A DNA stretch of 64,000 nt from a bacterium. GTDB lineage: Bacteria; Myxococcota_A; Bradymonadia; UBA7976; UBA1532. Within the stretch, counting starts at the first letter, position 1; every line of letters starts with the position of its first letter. The notes below the pieces were generated by a model, which was not told where the DNA came from, ran no database searches, and saw nothing but the letters and a program-made list of their open reading frames with translations. The stretch is taken from positions 1 to 64,000 of the forward strand of contig JAUHYW010000038.1 of the NCBI GenBank assembly GCA_030426085.1. Direction: 5' to 3'. Shown here piece by piece: positions 46,602 through 61,575 of this stretch. A program made the translations under genes and the position numbers.

Positions 46602-47982
46602 CCGCTGAGCGCTGCTCCACGGGCACGATGAACCAGAAGGTCGAGCCGGTGCCCTCTTCGCTCTCGACCCCCACCTCGCCGCCGTGCGCCTCGACGAAGT
46701 TCTTGACGATCGACAGCCCCAGCCCAGTGCCGCCGTAGCTGCGGGTCGACGAGTTGTCGACCTGATAGAACGCCTCGAACACCCGCCCGAGCTGATCGGC
46801 GGGCATGCCGACGCCGGTGTCCTGGACCGAGAAGCGCACCGCGGTCGGCTCCCGGGATTCGCCGTAGGGCGTGCGGGGCGGCAGCGAGCGCTGGGTGCGC
46901 ACGGTGACCGATCCGCTCGGCGGGGTGAACTTGACCGCGTTCGACAGCAGGTTCACCAGCGACTGCCGCACCTTGTAGCGGTCGACCTCGAGCACCGGAA
47001 GGCCATCGGCGATCTCGACCCGCAGCTCGATCTGGCCCTTGCGGGCCTGGGGCCGCACGGTCGACAGCGCCGCCTCGATCAGCGCGTCGGCGGTGACCCG
47101 CTCGAGCGACAGCGTCTCGATGCCCCGCTCGATCTTGCTGATGTCGAGGATGCCCCCGATGAGCTGAAGCAGGCTCTCGCCCCGCTCCATGATGGTCGAG
47201 ATGTACTCCTTCTGCTCGTCGTTGAGCGGCCCGGCGAGCTCTTCGTAGAGCATCTCGCTGTAGCCGATCACGCTGGTCAGCGGGGTGCGCAGCTCGTGGC
47301 TGACCGTCGCCAGGAAGTTGCTCTTGAGCTCGTCGAGCTCCTTGAGCCGGGCGTTGCTCGCCGCGAGCGCCTCGTTGCGCTCGCGCAGGGCCCGGTTGGC
47401 CGCCTGGAGGTCGTTGTAGGCCTCGGTGATCGACTCGAGGTGCATGTTGCTGGTCAGCAGCGCCTTGTAGCCGGCGTGGCACGTCGCCGAGATCGAGGTG
47501 TGCAGCATCGTCAGCCGGGCCCGCAGCCCGGCCTCGCCGAAGCTCGCCAGCCGCTCGGCGGCCCGGCTCACCGCGGTGACGTCCAGCCGCGAGGCGTAGG
47601 GGCTGGCGTGCACCGGCTGGTCGGTCTCGCCCCGATACGGCCCGCAGACGAGCTTCCCGATGACGTCGAACTCGTAGATGATCGGCATGACCACGTAGCG
47701 GTGGCCCAGGACCGGATCGACCTTGGTGACCGAACTCTCGGGGTCCAGCCGCACCAGCCCGCTGACGAACTCGACCGTCGCCCGCTGCACCACCGCGTCG
47801 GCGAAGAGCAGCGCCATCAGCCCGTGGTCGTGCACGATCTCGACGAGCTGCTCGTGCTGCTCGTCGTAGACCCGCAGCCCCACCCGGTACAGATCGGCGA
47901 AGGCCCCGCACAGCTCGGCGAACAGGCCCGGCTCGATCAGCTCGGCGAGGCGCGGGGGGCGGTCGAGGATCGAGTCGCTCAC
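46594..47982 (-). CDS. Cytoplasmic sensor histidine kinase (PocR-like sensor)
   Basis: A 462-residue kinase with no membrane segment. Residues about 10-170 look like a PocR-type ligand-binding domain (LAELIEPGLFAELCGAFADLYRVGLRVYD split over the first strands, with VVMPIIYEFDVIGKLVCGPY). A coiled coil (about 180-235) leads to a canonical kinase core: SHELRTPLTSVIGYSEML, N box NLLSNAVKFTP, G1 DTGVGMP, G2 GTGLGLSIVKNFVEAHGG. GTG start overlaps the GTPase stop (GTGA), so it is translated with the MglA-like protein. No response regulator is in the operon. Confidence 0.85.
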   Translation of the reverse strand: MSDSILDRPPRLAELIEPGLFAELCGAFADLYRVGLRVYDEQHEQLVEIVHDHGLMALLFADAVVQRATVEFVSGLVRLDPESSVTKVDPVLGHRYVVMPIIYEFDVIGKLVCGPYRGETDQPVHASPYASRLDVTAVSRAAERLASFGEAGLRARLTMLHTSISATCHAGYKALLTSNMHLESITEAYNDLQAANRALRERNEALAASNARLKELDELKSNFLATVSHELRTPLTSVIGYSEMLYEELAGPLNDEQKEYISTIMERGESLLQLIGGILDISKIERGIETLSLERVTADALIEAALSTVRPQARKGQIELRVEIADGLPVLEVDRYKVRQSLVNLLSNAVKFTPPSGSVTVRTQRSLPPRTPYGESREPTAVRFSVQDTGVGMPADQLGRVFEAFYQVDNSSTRSYGGTGLGLSIVKNFVEAHGGEVGVESEEGTGSTFWFIVPVEQRSADA

Positions 47983-48659
47983 GGCGTCCCTCCGAAGACC
48001 GGGCGGGGCGGGCCCCACTCGCGGAAGATCTCGGCGATGAAGCTGTCCCGCTCGACGCCGAGCCGCTCACCCATGCGGTACTCGCGGTCGAGGCGATCCC
48101 ACGCCGCCCGCAGGACCCCCTCGAGCGTCTCGCGGACCCCGATGCCCTCGATGGCGATCGCCGGATACACCGCGGTGTTGCGGTGCCGCTGGAACGCCGC
48201 CAACTCGGCCTCGCTGCGGATGTTCGGCAGGTCGCGCTTGTTGAACTGGATGACCGTCGGCAGATCGGCCGGCAGCCCGTTGGCGGCGAGGTTGTCGGCG
48301 AGGTTGCGGAAGGACTGCTTGTTGGCCTCGGTCTCGGAGAGCTGGCTGTCGGCGATGAAGACCACCGCGTCGGCCCCCTGAAGCACGACCCGCCGGGTGC
48401 TGTCGTGGATGACCTGCCCCGGCACCGTCAGCAGCTTGACCTTGAGCTTGAAGCCGCTGCGGGCCTTGAACACGACCGGCAGCAGGTCGAAGAAGAGGGT
48501 GCGGTCGTCCCGGGTCTCGAGGGTCATCAGCCGGCCGGCGCCGGCCCGGGGCACCATCAGGTGCAGCGCCTGGAGGTTGGTCGTCTTGCCGCTGAGCGCC
48601 GGGCCGTAATAGACGACCTTCAGCGTGATCTCGCGCCGGGGCAGGTTGAACTGGACCAT
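47979..48659 (-). CDS. MglA-like small GTPase
   Basis: A 226-residue Ras-like bacterial GTPase. P-loop GPALSGKTTNLQ, effector region after DRTLFFDLLP, G3 TVPGQ (Pro-Gly-Gln instead of Asp-x-x-Gly, as in MglA), and G4 NKRD. MglA proteins control cell polarity and gliding in Myxococcota, while relatives act in broader signalling; this one is longer and linked to sensor kinases. ATG at 48659 (MVQFNLPRREI) follows AGGACGG and overlaps the upstream stop by one base. No MglB-type Roadblock partner lies beside it. Confidence 0.87.
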   Translation of the reverse strand: MVQFNLPRREITLKVVYYGPALSGKTTNLQALHLMVPRAGAGRLMTLETRDDRTLFFDLLPVVFKARSGFKLKVKLLTVPGQVIHDSTRRVVLQGADAVVFIADSQLSETEANKQSFRNLADNLAANGLPADLPTVIQFNKRDLPNIRSEAELAAFQRHRNTAVYPAIAIEGIGVRETLEGVLRAAWDRLDREYRMGERLGVERDSFIAEIFREWGPPRPVFGGTP

Positions 48660-49492
48660 CAGCCGTCCTGCGGCTCGACCGGACATGCCATCATGCCCGC
48701 ATGATGCCCCGCCGGCGCCCGGTTGGCCAGATGATGGGTGCCGGGCGTGGCCCGCCCCTCGAACTGCCGGGTCACCTGGTACTTGCTCAGCAGGTAGTAG
48801 CCGAACGCCAGGATGCAGACGATGAGCGCGGCGACGAGCAGCAGCAGCATGCCCCGCAGGCGGCGGGTGTCGGCGGCGACCCGCTGCTCGACGCGACCCA
48901 CCCGGGCCATCGCCGCCTGAAGCACCCGCTTTCGGTATTCGGCCAACCGGGGGTCGTCGGCGCGGGGGCCGCGGGCGAGGGCCCGATAGCAGAAGCCGGC
49001 GTATTCGAGCAGATCCGACTCGGCGCAGAGCTGGATGAAGCCATGGTGGCCCTCGGTGTCATCGAGATCACCGGCGAGGGCCTGCCAGCGGGCGCGGATG
49101 GCATCCGCCGCGGGGTGGCCGGCGAGCGGGTCGCCCGGCAGCCGGGCCCGCCCGGTGGCGGCGTAGGCGAACATGAGCCCGCACCGATGGCACGCCCGAT
49201 CGCCTTCCGGCTGCCAGTGCTGGCACTTGGGGCACTCGACGGTGCCCGGAGGCGGGCCGGCGTCGTCGGCCGGGGCCCGCTCGGGCGGGGGATCGGCCGA
49301 GGGCTCGGGCGCGGTCGGATCGGGCGTGGTCGGGTCGGGCGCGGTCGGGTCGGGCGCGGTCGCCGGGCCGGCCGCCGGCGCCAGCACGTTCACCGCGTCG
49401 CACGCCGGGCAGCGGAAGCCGAAGCCGCCGTCGACGACGTCGAGGCCATCCAGATCGGCGACGTGCGGGCAGCGGGTGCAAGGGACACGCAT
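48659..49492 (-). CDS. Zinc-ribbon membrane protein, first gene of the signalling operon
   Basis: A 277-residue protein. Two zinc ribbons: C5/C8 with C28/C31 at the N-terminus, and CPKC/CHRC around residue 90-107. Between them is a long Pro/Asp/Thr linker (PDPTAPDPTTP-type). A helical domain (about 115-205) follows, then a single membrane segment (about 213-236, GMLLLLVAALIVCILAFGYY) and a short His-rich end (THHLAN, GHHAGMM). The topology suggests a cytoplasmic zinc/RNA/protein-binding head anchored to the inner membrane. Function unknown; coupling to the GTPase (TGATG) suggests it acts with it. Confidence 0.65.
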   Translation of the reverse strand: MRVPCTRCPHVADLDGLDVVDGGFGFRCPACDAVNVLAPAAGPATAPDPTAPDPTTPDPTAPEPSADPPPERAPADDAGPPPGTVECPKCQHWQPEGDRACHRCGLMFAYAATGRARLPGDPLAGHPAADAIRARWQALAGDLDDTEGHHGFIQLCAESDLLEYAGFCYRALARGPRADDPRLAEYRKRVLQAAMARVGRVEQRVAADTRRLRGMLLLLVAALIVCILAFGYYLLSKYQVTRQFEGRATPGTHHLANRAPAGHHAGMMACPVEPQDG

Positions 49493-49632
49493 CGCGTCAT
49501 TGTGGGCGCTCGGCCGAAGGGGTCAAGCGCCTCGGGTATGTTCGGGGGAGAGAGTCGATCGGTCGCGCGGGGTCGGCGACCAGACGGGGCGCCTCGGCGC
49601 CCGTGAGGTGGGTCGTGCGGGGTTCGGGGGGA

Positions 49633-49995
49633 TCAGTAGTCCCGGTTCCAGCCGCCGCCGCCGCCGCGTCCGCCGCGACCGCCACCGCCGCCGCCCCAAC
49701 CACCGCCGCCGCCGCCGCGTCGGCCACCACCGCCGCCGCCGCCGCCGCCCTTGGCCTTGGCCTCGTCGACCCGGATCCGGCGCCCGTCGAGCTCCTGACC
49801 GTCCAGCTCCTTGGCCGCCTGGGCCGATTCGGCGTCGGCGAAAGTCACGAAGCCGAAGCCCCGCGACCGACCGGTCTCGCGGTCCAGGATGACCCGCGCC
49901 TCGGTCACCTCACCATACTGTTCGAATCCCGCCCGCAGCGAGTCGTCGGTCGTGGCCCAAGCAAGGCCGCCCACGAACAACTTGTTCTCCGACAT
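49633..49995 (-). CDS. RRM-type glycine-rich RNA-binding protein
   Basis: A 120-residue protein with one RNA recognition motif: RNP2 KLFVGGL (about residues 5-11) and RNP1 RGFGFVTF (about 46-53). A Gly-rich tail (about 83-120, with RGG and GGW units) ends the chain. Such small bacterial RRM proteins resemble cold-induced or RNA-chaperone proteins of cyanobacteria and Deltaproteobacteria. GAGAGAG precedes the ATG at 49995. The upstream gap to 50185 is AT-rich with poly-A and poly-T runs, fitting a long regulated 5' leader, though no promoter could be fixed. Confidence 0.88.
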   Translation of the reverse strand: MSENKLFVGGLAWATTDDSLRAGFEQYGEVTEARVILDRETGRSRGFGFVTFADAESAQAAKELDGQELDGRRIRVDEAKAKGGGGGGGGGRRGGGGGGWGGGGGGRGGRGGGGGWNRDY

Positions 49996-50185
49996 CTGCT
50001 CTCTCTCTCTGTATCCTGGCGTGCAAGGAATTATTGCGTGGCACGCCTCTCGTCCGCAGCACGTCGCCCGAGCGGCGACTCCCAGAGCATAACCAACCCC
50101 GCCCGGCATCGCCGCAAAAAATTCCCGACATGGACAAAAAACACCTCGTTGTCATATGGGCGTCAGCCGCGCATTGTGGGAGCCG

Positions 50186-50758
50186 ATGACTGATCGGCGA
50201 ACACTCTGGCGTTTCCCCGGCCCGCTCGCGCTCGGTCGGGTGCTCGACGGGGCCCCGCCGACGCTGCACCACCCCGACGCCCAGACGGTCTATCTCGGTG
50301 ATCGCGGCCTGTGGTCCTGGCCCGGGGTGACCGAGTTCGGGGCGCTGTCGATCTTCGATGCCGAGCGCCTCGACCCGCGACCGGGCCCGGTGAGCGGGTG
50401 GTTCGTCGTCGACCCGAGCCCGCTCGACGCCGCCCGGGTGCTCTACGTGCCCGACCGCCGCTGCGCCGACGCGGTCGCCGGCTGCCCCGACGTCGCCACC
50501 GCCCGGGCCCGACTGCCGGACCACTACCCGGCGGCCGTCGGCGAGGCCCGACAGGCCATCGAGCGCTACGACGCGATCACCCGGCGCATGGTGGACGGCC
50601 TGCGGGCCCTGACCGGCGACGGCGTCGACCCGGTCGACCGCCTGCCCCGCCGCTGGCGCACGGCGGCCCGCACCCCGCTGCACATGCTGCCCCCCGCCCG
50701 GCGCCGGGCGCTGGTCGAGGCGGTGGGGCGGGCCGCGGCCGCCGCGGAGCCGGCATGA
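50186..50758 (+). CDS. Unknown protein, first gene of the AAA+/VWA cassette
   Basis: A 190-residue soluble protein, Arg/Asp/Pro-rich, without signal or membrane segment. It opens with TLWRFPGPLALGRVLDG and contains GWFVVDPSPLDAARVLYVPDRRCADAVAG and a helical C-terminus (PPARRRALVEAVGRAAAA). I recognise no family. ATG at 50186 follows GGGAG; a start further upstream at 50156 adds only ten residues. Its stop overlaps the ATPase start (ATGA), so it belongs to the four-gene unit and may be a substrate adaptor. Confidence 0.6.
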   Translation: MTDRRTLWRFPGPLALGRVLDGAPPTLHHPDAQTVYLGDRGLWSWPGVTEFGALSIFDAERLDPRPGPVSGWFVVDPSPLDAARVLYVPDRRCADAVAGCPDVATARARLPDHYPAAVGEARQAIERYDAITRRMVDGLRALTGDGVDPVDRLPRRWRTAARTPLHMLPPARRRALVEAVGRAAAAAEPA

Positions 50759-52296
50759 GCGACCGCCCGCTGTCCTTCGAAGATCTGATCACCGGCCGGG
50801 CCGAGGTCACCGACCACCTCGATCTGCACCTCTCGGCCCGCGACGGTCCGGGGCTGGCCGACAAGCTGCGCCAGGCCTACTACTGGATCGTCAACAACGC
50901 CGTCATCGTCCCGTACTACGACGTGGCCTTCGAGGCCGAGGCCGGGCGCCGCTTCGGCTTCCCCAACGGCGACGCGTTCGTGCTGCCCCGGGGCCCGGCG
51001 TGGTCGAGCTACGTGCTCTTCCCGCTGCTGACCTTCGCCACCGGCAGCCGGGCGCTGCTGGTCGGCGGGCCGGGCAAGGGCAAGACGGTCACCGCGGTGC
51101 TGATGGGCCTGCTCGCCGGCTACACCGAGGCCGAGGTGAAGCGGGCGGTGCAGCACGGCCACCCCCAGCTCACCGTGGCCGATCTGCTCGGCAACCCGAT
51201 GCCGTCCGATCTGATGGCGGCCCGCACGATGGACGAGATCCGCATCGCCTGGCGCGACTGGATCTCGATGCGGGTCAAGATCATCGACGAGTACAACCGC
51301 ATCCCGACCCGGACCCAGTCGGCGCTGCTCTCGCTGCTCGCCGAGGGCTACGCCGAGATGCTGGGGCAGACGGTCGAGGCGGGCCACGGGGCGTGGTTCC
51401 TGACGGCCAACGACGACGCCGGCGGGGGCACCTTCCAGGTCATCGAGGCGCTCAAGGATCGCATCGACGTGACCATCCGGGCGATGACCTTCAACAGCCG
51501 CTTCCTGCCCCGGCTGCTCGACCGGCTGGAGTCCGGCCAGTCGCCGACCGACCTGCTGCCCCGGGACATCGTCTTCACCCCCGACGAGATGGATCGCATG
51601 CGGGCCGCGATCCGGGCGGTGCCGTTCGAGACGCCCGCCCTGCGCCGGCTGGAGTTCTTCGTGGGCAGCCTCGACTTCTGCCAGCGGGCGTCGGTCGACT
51701 TCGAGGCCAAGAGCAAGGACACCCTCAAGCTGGCCGGCATCCCGCTGCACAGCGTGTGCAACGAAGACTGCCCGCTCGACAAGCACCGCCACATCTGCGC
51801 CCAGACCGGCGAGGGGCTGTCGGTGCGCAGCTACCTGACGGTGATGACCTTCGCCAAGGCGCTGGCGTTCTTCCGGGGCGCCGAGGCGGTCACCCCGGCC
51901 GACATCCGCCAGGTGCTGCCCTACGTGCTGCACGAGAAGCTGACCGCCAACCGCCGGGGCGACTTCTTCACCGATGACCGCCACCGGGCCTACCTGCACG
52001 ACAAGGTCGCCTGGATCCGCCAGATGTGGGACCGGGCGATGGACGCCTACGACCGGGCCGACCGCGATCGGGTCGACCCCGGGCGGGCGCTGCTCGCCGA
52101 GCTCGAGGCGGGGCTGGAGGGCGTCGGCCGGGCCGAGGTCGAGCGGCGCATGGGCGCGGTGGAGCGGGCCATCGCCGATCTGTGCGCCGGAGGCGAGCTG
52201 TCGGCGCCGGTCTTCGAGGATCTGGTGCGGCTGAAGTATGTCTACCTGCGCTACCAGAACTACCTGCGGTGGCTGGTGCAAGGCGCCGACACCTGA
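50755..52296 (+). CDS. MoxR-type AAA+ ATPase of the cassette
   Basis: A 513-residue ATPase. Walker A is GGPGKGKTVTAV (about residues 105-116), Walker B is VKIIDEYNRIPTRTQSALLSLL (about 173-180 for the core), and sensor I is FLTANDDAGGGTF. Residues 1-95 and 250-513 are extra helical parts not found in the 313-residue MoxR at 33048; the C-terminal region includes CNEDCPLDKHRHIC, a possible metal site. The size suggests the YehL-like branch of MoxR ATPases. It is coupled on both sides (ATGA and TGATG overlaps) and probably works on or with the VWA protein of gene four. Confidence 0.82.
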   Translation: MSDRPLSFEDLITGRAEVTDHLDLHLSARDGPGLADKLRQAYYWIVNNAVIVPYYDVAFEAEAGRRFGFPNGDAFVLPRGPAWSSYVLFPLLTFATGSRALLVGGPGKGKTVTAVLMGLLAGYTEAEVKRAVQHGHPQLTVADLLGNPMPSDLMAARTMDEIRIAWRDWISMRVKIIDEYNRIPTRTQSALLSLLAEGYAEMLGQTVEAGHGAWFLTANDDAGGGTFQVIEALKDRIDVTIRAMTFNSRFLPRLLDRLESGQSPTDLLPRDIVFTPDEMDRMRAAIRAVPFETPALRRLEFFVGSLDFCQRASVDFEAKSKDTLKLAGIPLHSVCNEDCPLDKHRHICAQTGEGLSVRSYLTVMTFAKALAFFRGAEAVTPADIRQVLPYVLHEKLTANRRGDFFTDDRHRAYLHDKVAWIRQMWDRAMDAYDRADRDRVDPGRALLAELEAGLEGVGRAEVERRMGAVERAIADLCAGGELSAPVFEDLVRLKYVYLRYQNYLRWLVQGADT

Positions 52297-53207
52297 TGGG
52301 TGAGGCGCCCCCCGACCGCGACGAGGCGCTGCACGGCGCGCTGCGGGCGGCCGTCGAGGCGACCCGGGCGGCGAGCAGCGCGTGGCGGCCGGCGGTGGCC
52401 GAGTATCTGTTCCGCCACGGGCTGGCCCCGCTGCACGCCGCGCTGGCCGGCCGGGGGCCGGTCCCCCACCCGCTCGTCGAGGGCGTCTGGCGGCTGATGC
52501 TCGAGACGGTCGCCACCCGCCGCTTCGGGGTGTCGACCGACGCCTGGCGCGCCGGCGACTACCCCGACCGCTACTTCCCGCTCGTGTGGCTCGATCTGCT
52601 GCCCGCCCGGCTGCCGGCCGTGGCCCCCGAGCAGCGTATGGCGGCGGTCGCGGCCCTGTTCAACCTCGGCGAGCGGCTACCCCGCAGCGTGGCCACGCCG
52701 GTGGCCCGGCGGCTGGTGGCCGAGGGGCACACCTTCGCCGCCGATCCGCTGGGCGCGCTGCGCCGGGTGAGCCGGGAGGCGGGCCTGATCGGCGACGGCC
52801 GGGCTCCGACCGGCTGGCACCGGCTGATCGAGCAGGGGGTCTTCGACTGCGCGCAGGTCGACCCCCGGTTCCTGCCCGGCGCGATCGCCGCCGGCCCCGA
52901 GCGGCGCTTCGTGGTGGTCGACGCGCTGCGGCCGGTGGCGCTGCACCTCGACATCGGCCCCGGGGGCCCCGTCTGCCGGGCGACGGGCGCCGCGCCGCCG
53001 GCGGTCACCCCCGAGCGGGCGGTCGAGCTGGAGGGCGTGCGGCTGGCCTTCGATCGCCGGGCGCTGCGGTGGCAGGGCGCGCTCGGCGCCGGCCACCACC
53101 CGCTGGACGGCGTGGCCCCGGTGGCGCTGGCGGCCAACCCGGCCGGTGACGTGCTGTGGGTCGACGCCGCCTCCACCCGGGTGCGCTGGCTGCGGGCGGG
53201 CGGATGA
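52296..53207 (+). CDS. Unknown protein, third gene of the AAA+/VWA cassette
   Basis: A 303-residue soluble protein. The first 180 residues are helical and Ala/Arg-rich (RAAVEATRAASSAWRPAVAEYLF, VAALFNLGERLPRSVATP). The last 120 are beta-rich and include FVVVDALRPVALHLDIGPGG and GVAPVALAANPAGDVLWVDA. No motif of a known family is seen. It starts at the TGATG junction with the ATPase and ends in an ATGA junction with the zincin-VWA gene, so it is made in step with both. It could be an adaptor between ATPase and VWA subunits. Confidence 0.6.
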   Translation: MGEAPPDRDEALHGALRAAVEATRAASSAWRPAVAEYLFRHGLAPLHAALAGRGPVPHPLVEGVWRLMLETVATRRFGVSTDAWRAGDYPDRYFPLVWLDLLPARLPAVAPEQRMAAVAALFNLGERLPRSVATPVARRLVAEGHTFAADPLGALRRVSREAGLIGDGRAPTGWHRLIEQGVFDCAQVDPRFLPGAIAAGPERRFVVVDALRPVALHLDIGPGGPVCRATGAAPPAVTPERAVELEGVRLAFDRRALRWQGALGAGHHPLDGVAPVALAANPAGDVLWVDAASTRVRWLRAGG

Positions 53208-54961
53208 GCCGCCCCGCGCCGGGGGACGCCGGGCGGGCCCGACGGTGGCAGGCGGCCCTCGACCGGTGGAGCAGCGCGATCGAGCTGCGCCCGCCCCGCC
53301 CGGCCCCGAGCGGGGGCCCCATCGCCTTCATCGACCTCGTCGACCGCCAGACCCGGGTGGACTTCGACCGCCTCGCGGCGCTGGATCTGGCCCACTGCGA
53401 AGAGGCCCTCTTCGCCCACGAGATCGGGCACCACATCCGCCACCCGCACACGCTGGTCCGGGCCCGCCAGCATCAGCGGTTCCTGCGCAGCGAGCTGAGC
53501 GCGCTGGCCCACGCCTGGGCGCTGCCCCGCCTCGCCGCCGAGGCGTCCCGCGGGCAGCACGACGGGCTGCTCAACCTGCTCTATGATCTGCTGATCAACA
53601 CCGCCCTGCGCCGGTGGTACGAGGCCGAGTTCATCGACCTGTACCGGGCGCTGTCGGGCGACGGGGTCGAGCCCATCTTCGGCTTCTACCTCGCCCTGTA
53701 CGAGTCGCTGTGGTACCTGCCCGAAGGGGCCCTGATCGGCCCGGCCACCGCCGACGCGCTGAGCGCGATCGATCCCGCATGGCGCACCGCGGCCGACGCC
53801 TGCGCCCAGTTCATCGCCAACCGCCCCGACAACCGCTGCCTCCAGCTCGTGCGGCTGCTCGTCGCCCTGCGCCCGTTCTTCGCCGCCGGGGCCCGCATGG
53901 CCGAGGACGCCTCGCCCGAGGGGCACGACAGCTTCGGGGGCGATCTGCCGACAGAGGACGTCGCCCGGGTGATGCGCCCCGCGCCGGGGGAGGCCGAGGC
54001 CCGCCGCTGGCGGCGGTCGAGCGGGCCGGCGCCCGACGTGGATCGGGGCGAGCCGGACACCGACGCAGCGGCGGGCGCCGGGATCGGGGCAGCGGGGGTG
54101 CCCGGCGTCGGCGAGGGCGACCCGGTGCGCGACGCCCAGGCGGTGATGCGCGGGCTGTGCGACGAGACCGCCGTCGCGCTGGCCACCTACCGCCGGCTGG
54201 CGGCCCGCAGCCCGATCGAGGCCCCGCCGTCGCTCGAGCCGGGCGAGCCCGAGGTGCCCGGCCCCACCGCGGAGTGGCACGTCGGCGATCGCCTGGAGAG
54301 CATCGACTGGTTCGCCAGCCTCACCCGCGGCGGCCCGCCCATCCCGGGCTACACCCTGCACAAGCGGACCTGGCTGCCGGCCGACCCCCGGGCGGGTGAT
54401 CGGGCGGTGCCGTGGATCGAGATCTACGTCGACATGTCGGGCTCGATGCCCGATCCGGTGCAGTCGCTCAACCACTCGATCGTGGCCGGGTTCATCCTGG
54501 TCGACGCCGCGACCGACGCCGGCGGCCGGGTGCGGGTGGTGCAGTACAGCCACCGCTTCGAGGCGATGCCCGACTTCGTGCAGAGCCCCCGCCCGGCGCG
54601 GGCGGCGCTGCTGGCCTATGTCGGCGGCGGCACGACCTTTCCCTGGGCCGAGCTGCTGCGCAGCGCGCGCCGCTGGCGGCGGGCGGCCCGGGTCGTGCGG
54701 GTGGTGATCACCGACCGCGACTTCTGCCACAACTGGCGTCGCCCGGGGGACGTCGCCACCCGGGACGCCGCGGTCGAGCAGGCGACGGCCCACGGGCAGC
54801 TCGTCGCGCTCATCGACCACGGCGAGGCGGCCGCGCACCGCCAGATGCGGCGGGCCGGCGTGCAGGTGGTCGAGGTGGAGGGCTGGCAGACGCTGCCCGC
54901 CATCGCCCGGGCGCTGGCCCGGTCGCTCTTCCCGACGGAGGGCGGCGACGGCAGGGGGTGA
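53204..54961 (+). CDS. Zincin-motif and VWA-domain protein (DUF2201-like)
   Basis: A 585-residue protein. HEIGHH (about residues 72-77) is a HEXXH zinc-metalloprotease motif in the N-terminal domain. The C-terminal third (about 400-585) is a VWA fold with the MIDAS motif DMSGSMP in EIYVDMSGSMP, and ITDRDF as the third MIDAS loop. A disordered Ala/Gly/Asp linker (about 265-310) separates them. The layout is like DUF2201 proteins, which pair a putative metallopeptidase domain with VWA and travel with MoxR ATPases. Whether the zincin is active is unknown: the third ligand was not identified. A bidirectional hairpin follows at 54999. Confidence 0.75.
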   Translation: MSRPAPGDAGRARRWQAALDRWSSAIELRPPRPAPSGGPIAFIDLVDRQTRVDFDRLAALDLAHCEEALFAHEIGHHIRHPHTLVRARQHQRFLRSELSALAHAWALPRLAAEASRGQHDGLLNLLYDLLINTALRRWYEAEFIDLYRALSGDGVEPIFGFYLALYESLWYLPEGALIGPATADALSAIDPAWRTAADACAQFIANRPDNRCLQLVRLLVALRPFFAAGARMAEDASPEGHDSFGGDLPTEDVARVMRPAPGEAEARRWRRSSGPAPDVDRGEPDTDAAAGAGIGAAGVPGVGEGDPVRDAQAVMRGLCDETAVALATYRRLAARSPIEAPPSLEPGEPEVPGPTAEWHVGDRLESIDWFASLTRGGPPIPGYTLHKRTWLPADPRAGDRAVPWIEIYVDMSGSMPDPVQSLNHSIVAGFILVDAATDAGGRVRVVQYSHRFEAMPDFVQSPRPARAALLAYVGGGTTFPWAELLRSARRWRRAARVVRVVITDRDFCHNWRRPGDVATRDAAVEQATAHGQLVALIDHGEAAAHRQMRRAGVQVVEVEGWQTLPAIARALARSLFPTEGGDGRG

Positions 54962-54998
54962 GGCGTCGGGCGGCGCAGCGCGGCCCGATGGGTGGGGC

Positions 54999-55024
54999 GC
55001 CGGGCCGACGGCGCGCGGCCCGGC
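54999..55024. terminator. Bidirectional terminator-like hairpin
   Basis: Perfect 9-bp arms GCCGGGCCG / CGGCCCGGC around an 8-nt loop lie between the convergent VWA and OmpA/TSP3 genes. No U-tract is present. Confidence 0.5.
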
Positions 55025-55061
55025 AGGGGGGCAGAAGCGGGGCGGCGGCGCCCGGCCGGGC

Positions 55062-56855
<1,794 letters not shown>

Positions 56856-57185
56856 CTTCGCACCCCTCTGCATGTTTTTGCCTCGGTCTCGCATATCGAG
56901 CGATACGTCAGAGCCGTGCCGGGTGAACCGCGTCACGACATTTTCCGGAACATGTCAGCGGATGCGCGATTTGTCCAGCATCTTGGGCCATCTTCGGTCG
57001 AAGACGGCGCGGTGACGTGACCCCATGTCCACTTCCTTCCTCCATATCTTCCAGTGGCCCGGCGGCGGCGTTCGTCCTGGCGGGCATCGCGACATGTGCG
57101 ATATACGAGGGTCAGCCAACTGGTCGGGGAGAGGGCCTTGGATTCCGAGTGCAAAAGAACCTTGCAATCAGACAGGAGAATTGCG
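56856..57185. other. Divergent intergenic region
   Basis: This 330-bp region separates the divergent OmpA/TSP3 gene and the nidogen/TSP3 gene and must hold both promoters. It is less GC-rich than its surroundings, with ATATCG and TATACG segments. I could not fix a convincing -35/-10 pair, a dyad or a small gene in it. Confidence 0.5.
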
Positions 57186-61472
<4,287 letters not shown>

Positions 61473-61575
61473 TCGGCCAACATCGCGAGTCGATCCGGCC
61501 GGATCGGCTCGCGGTGTGCCCCACCCCGCCTCCCTCCGGCCCCTCGCGTCGCGCACGCACCCGGAGGCCCGCCCG

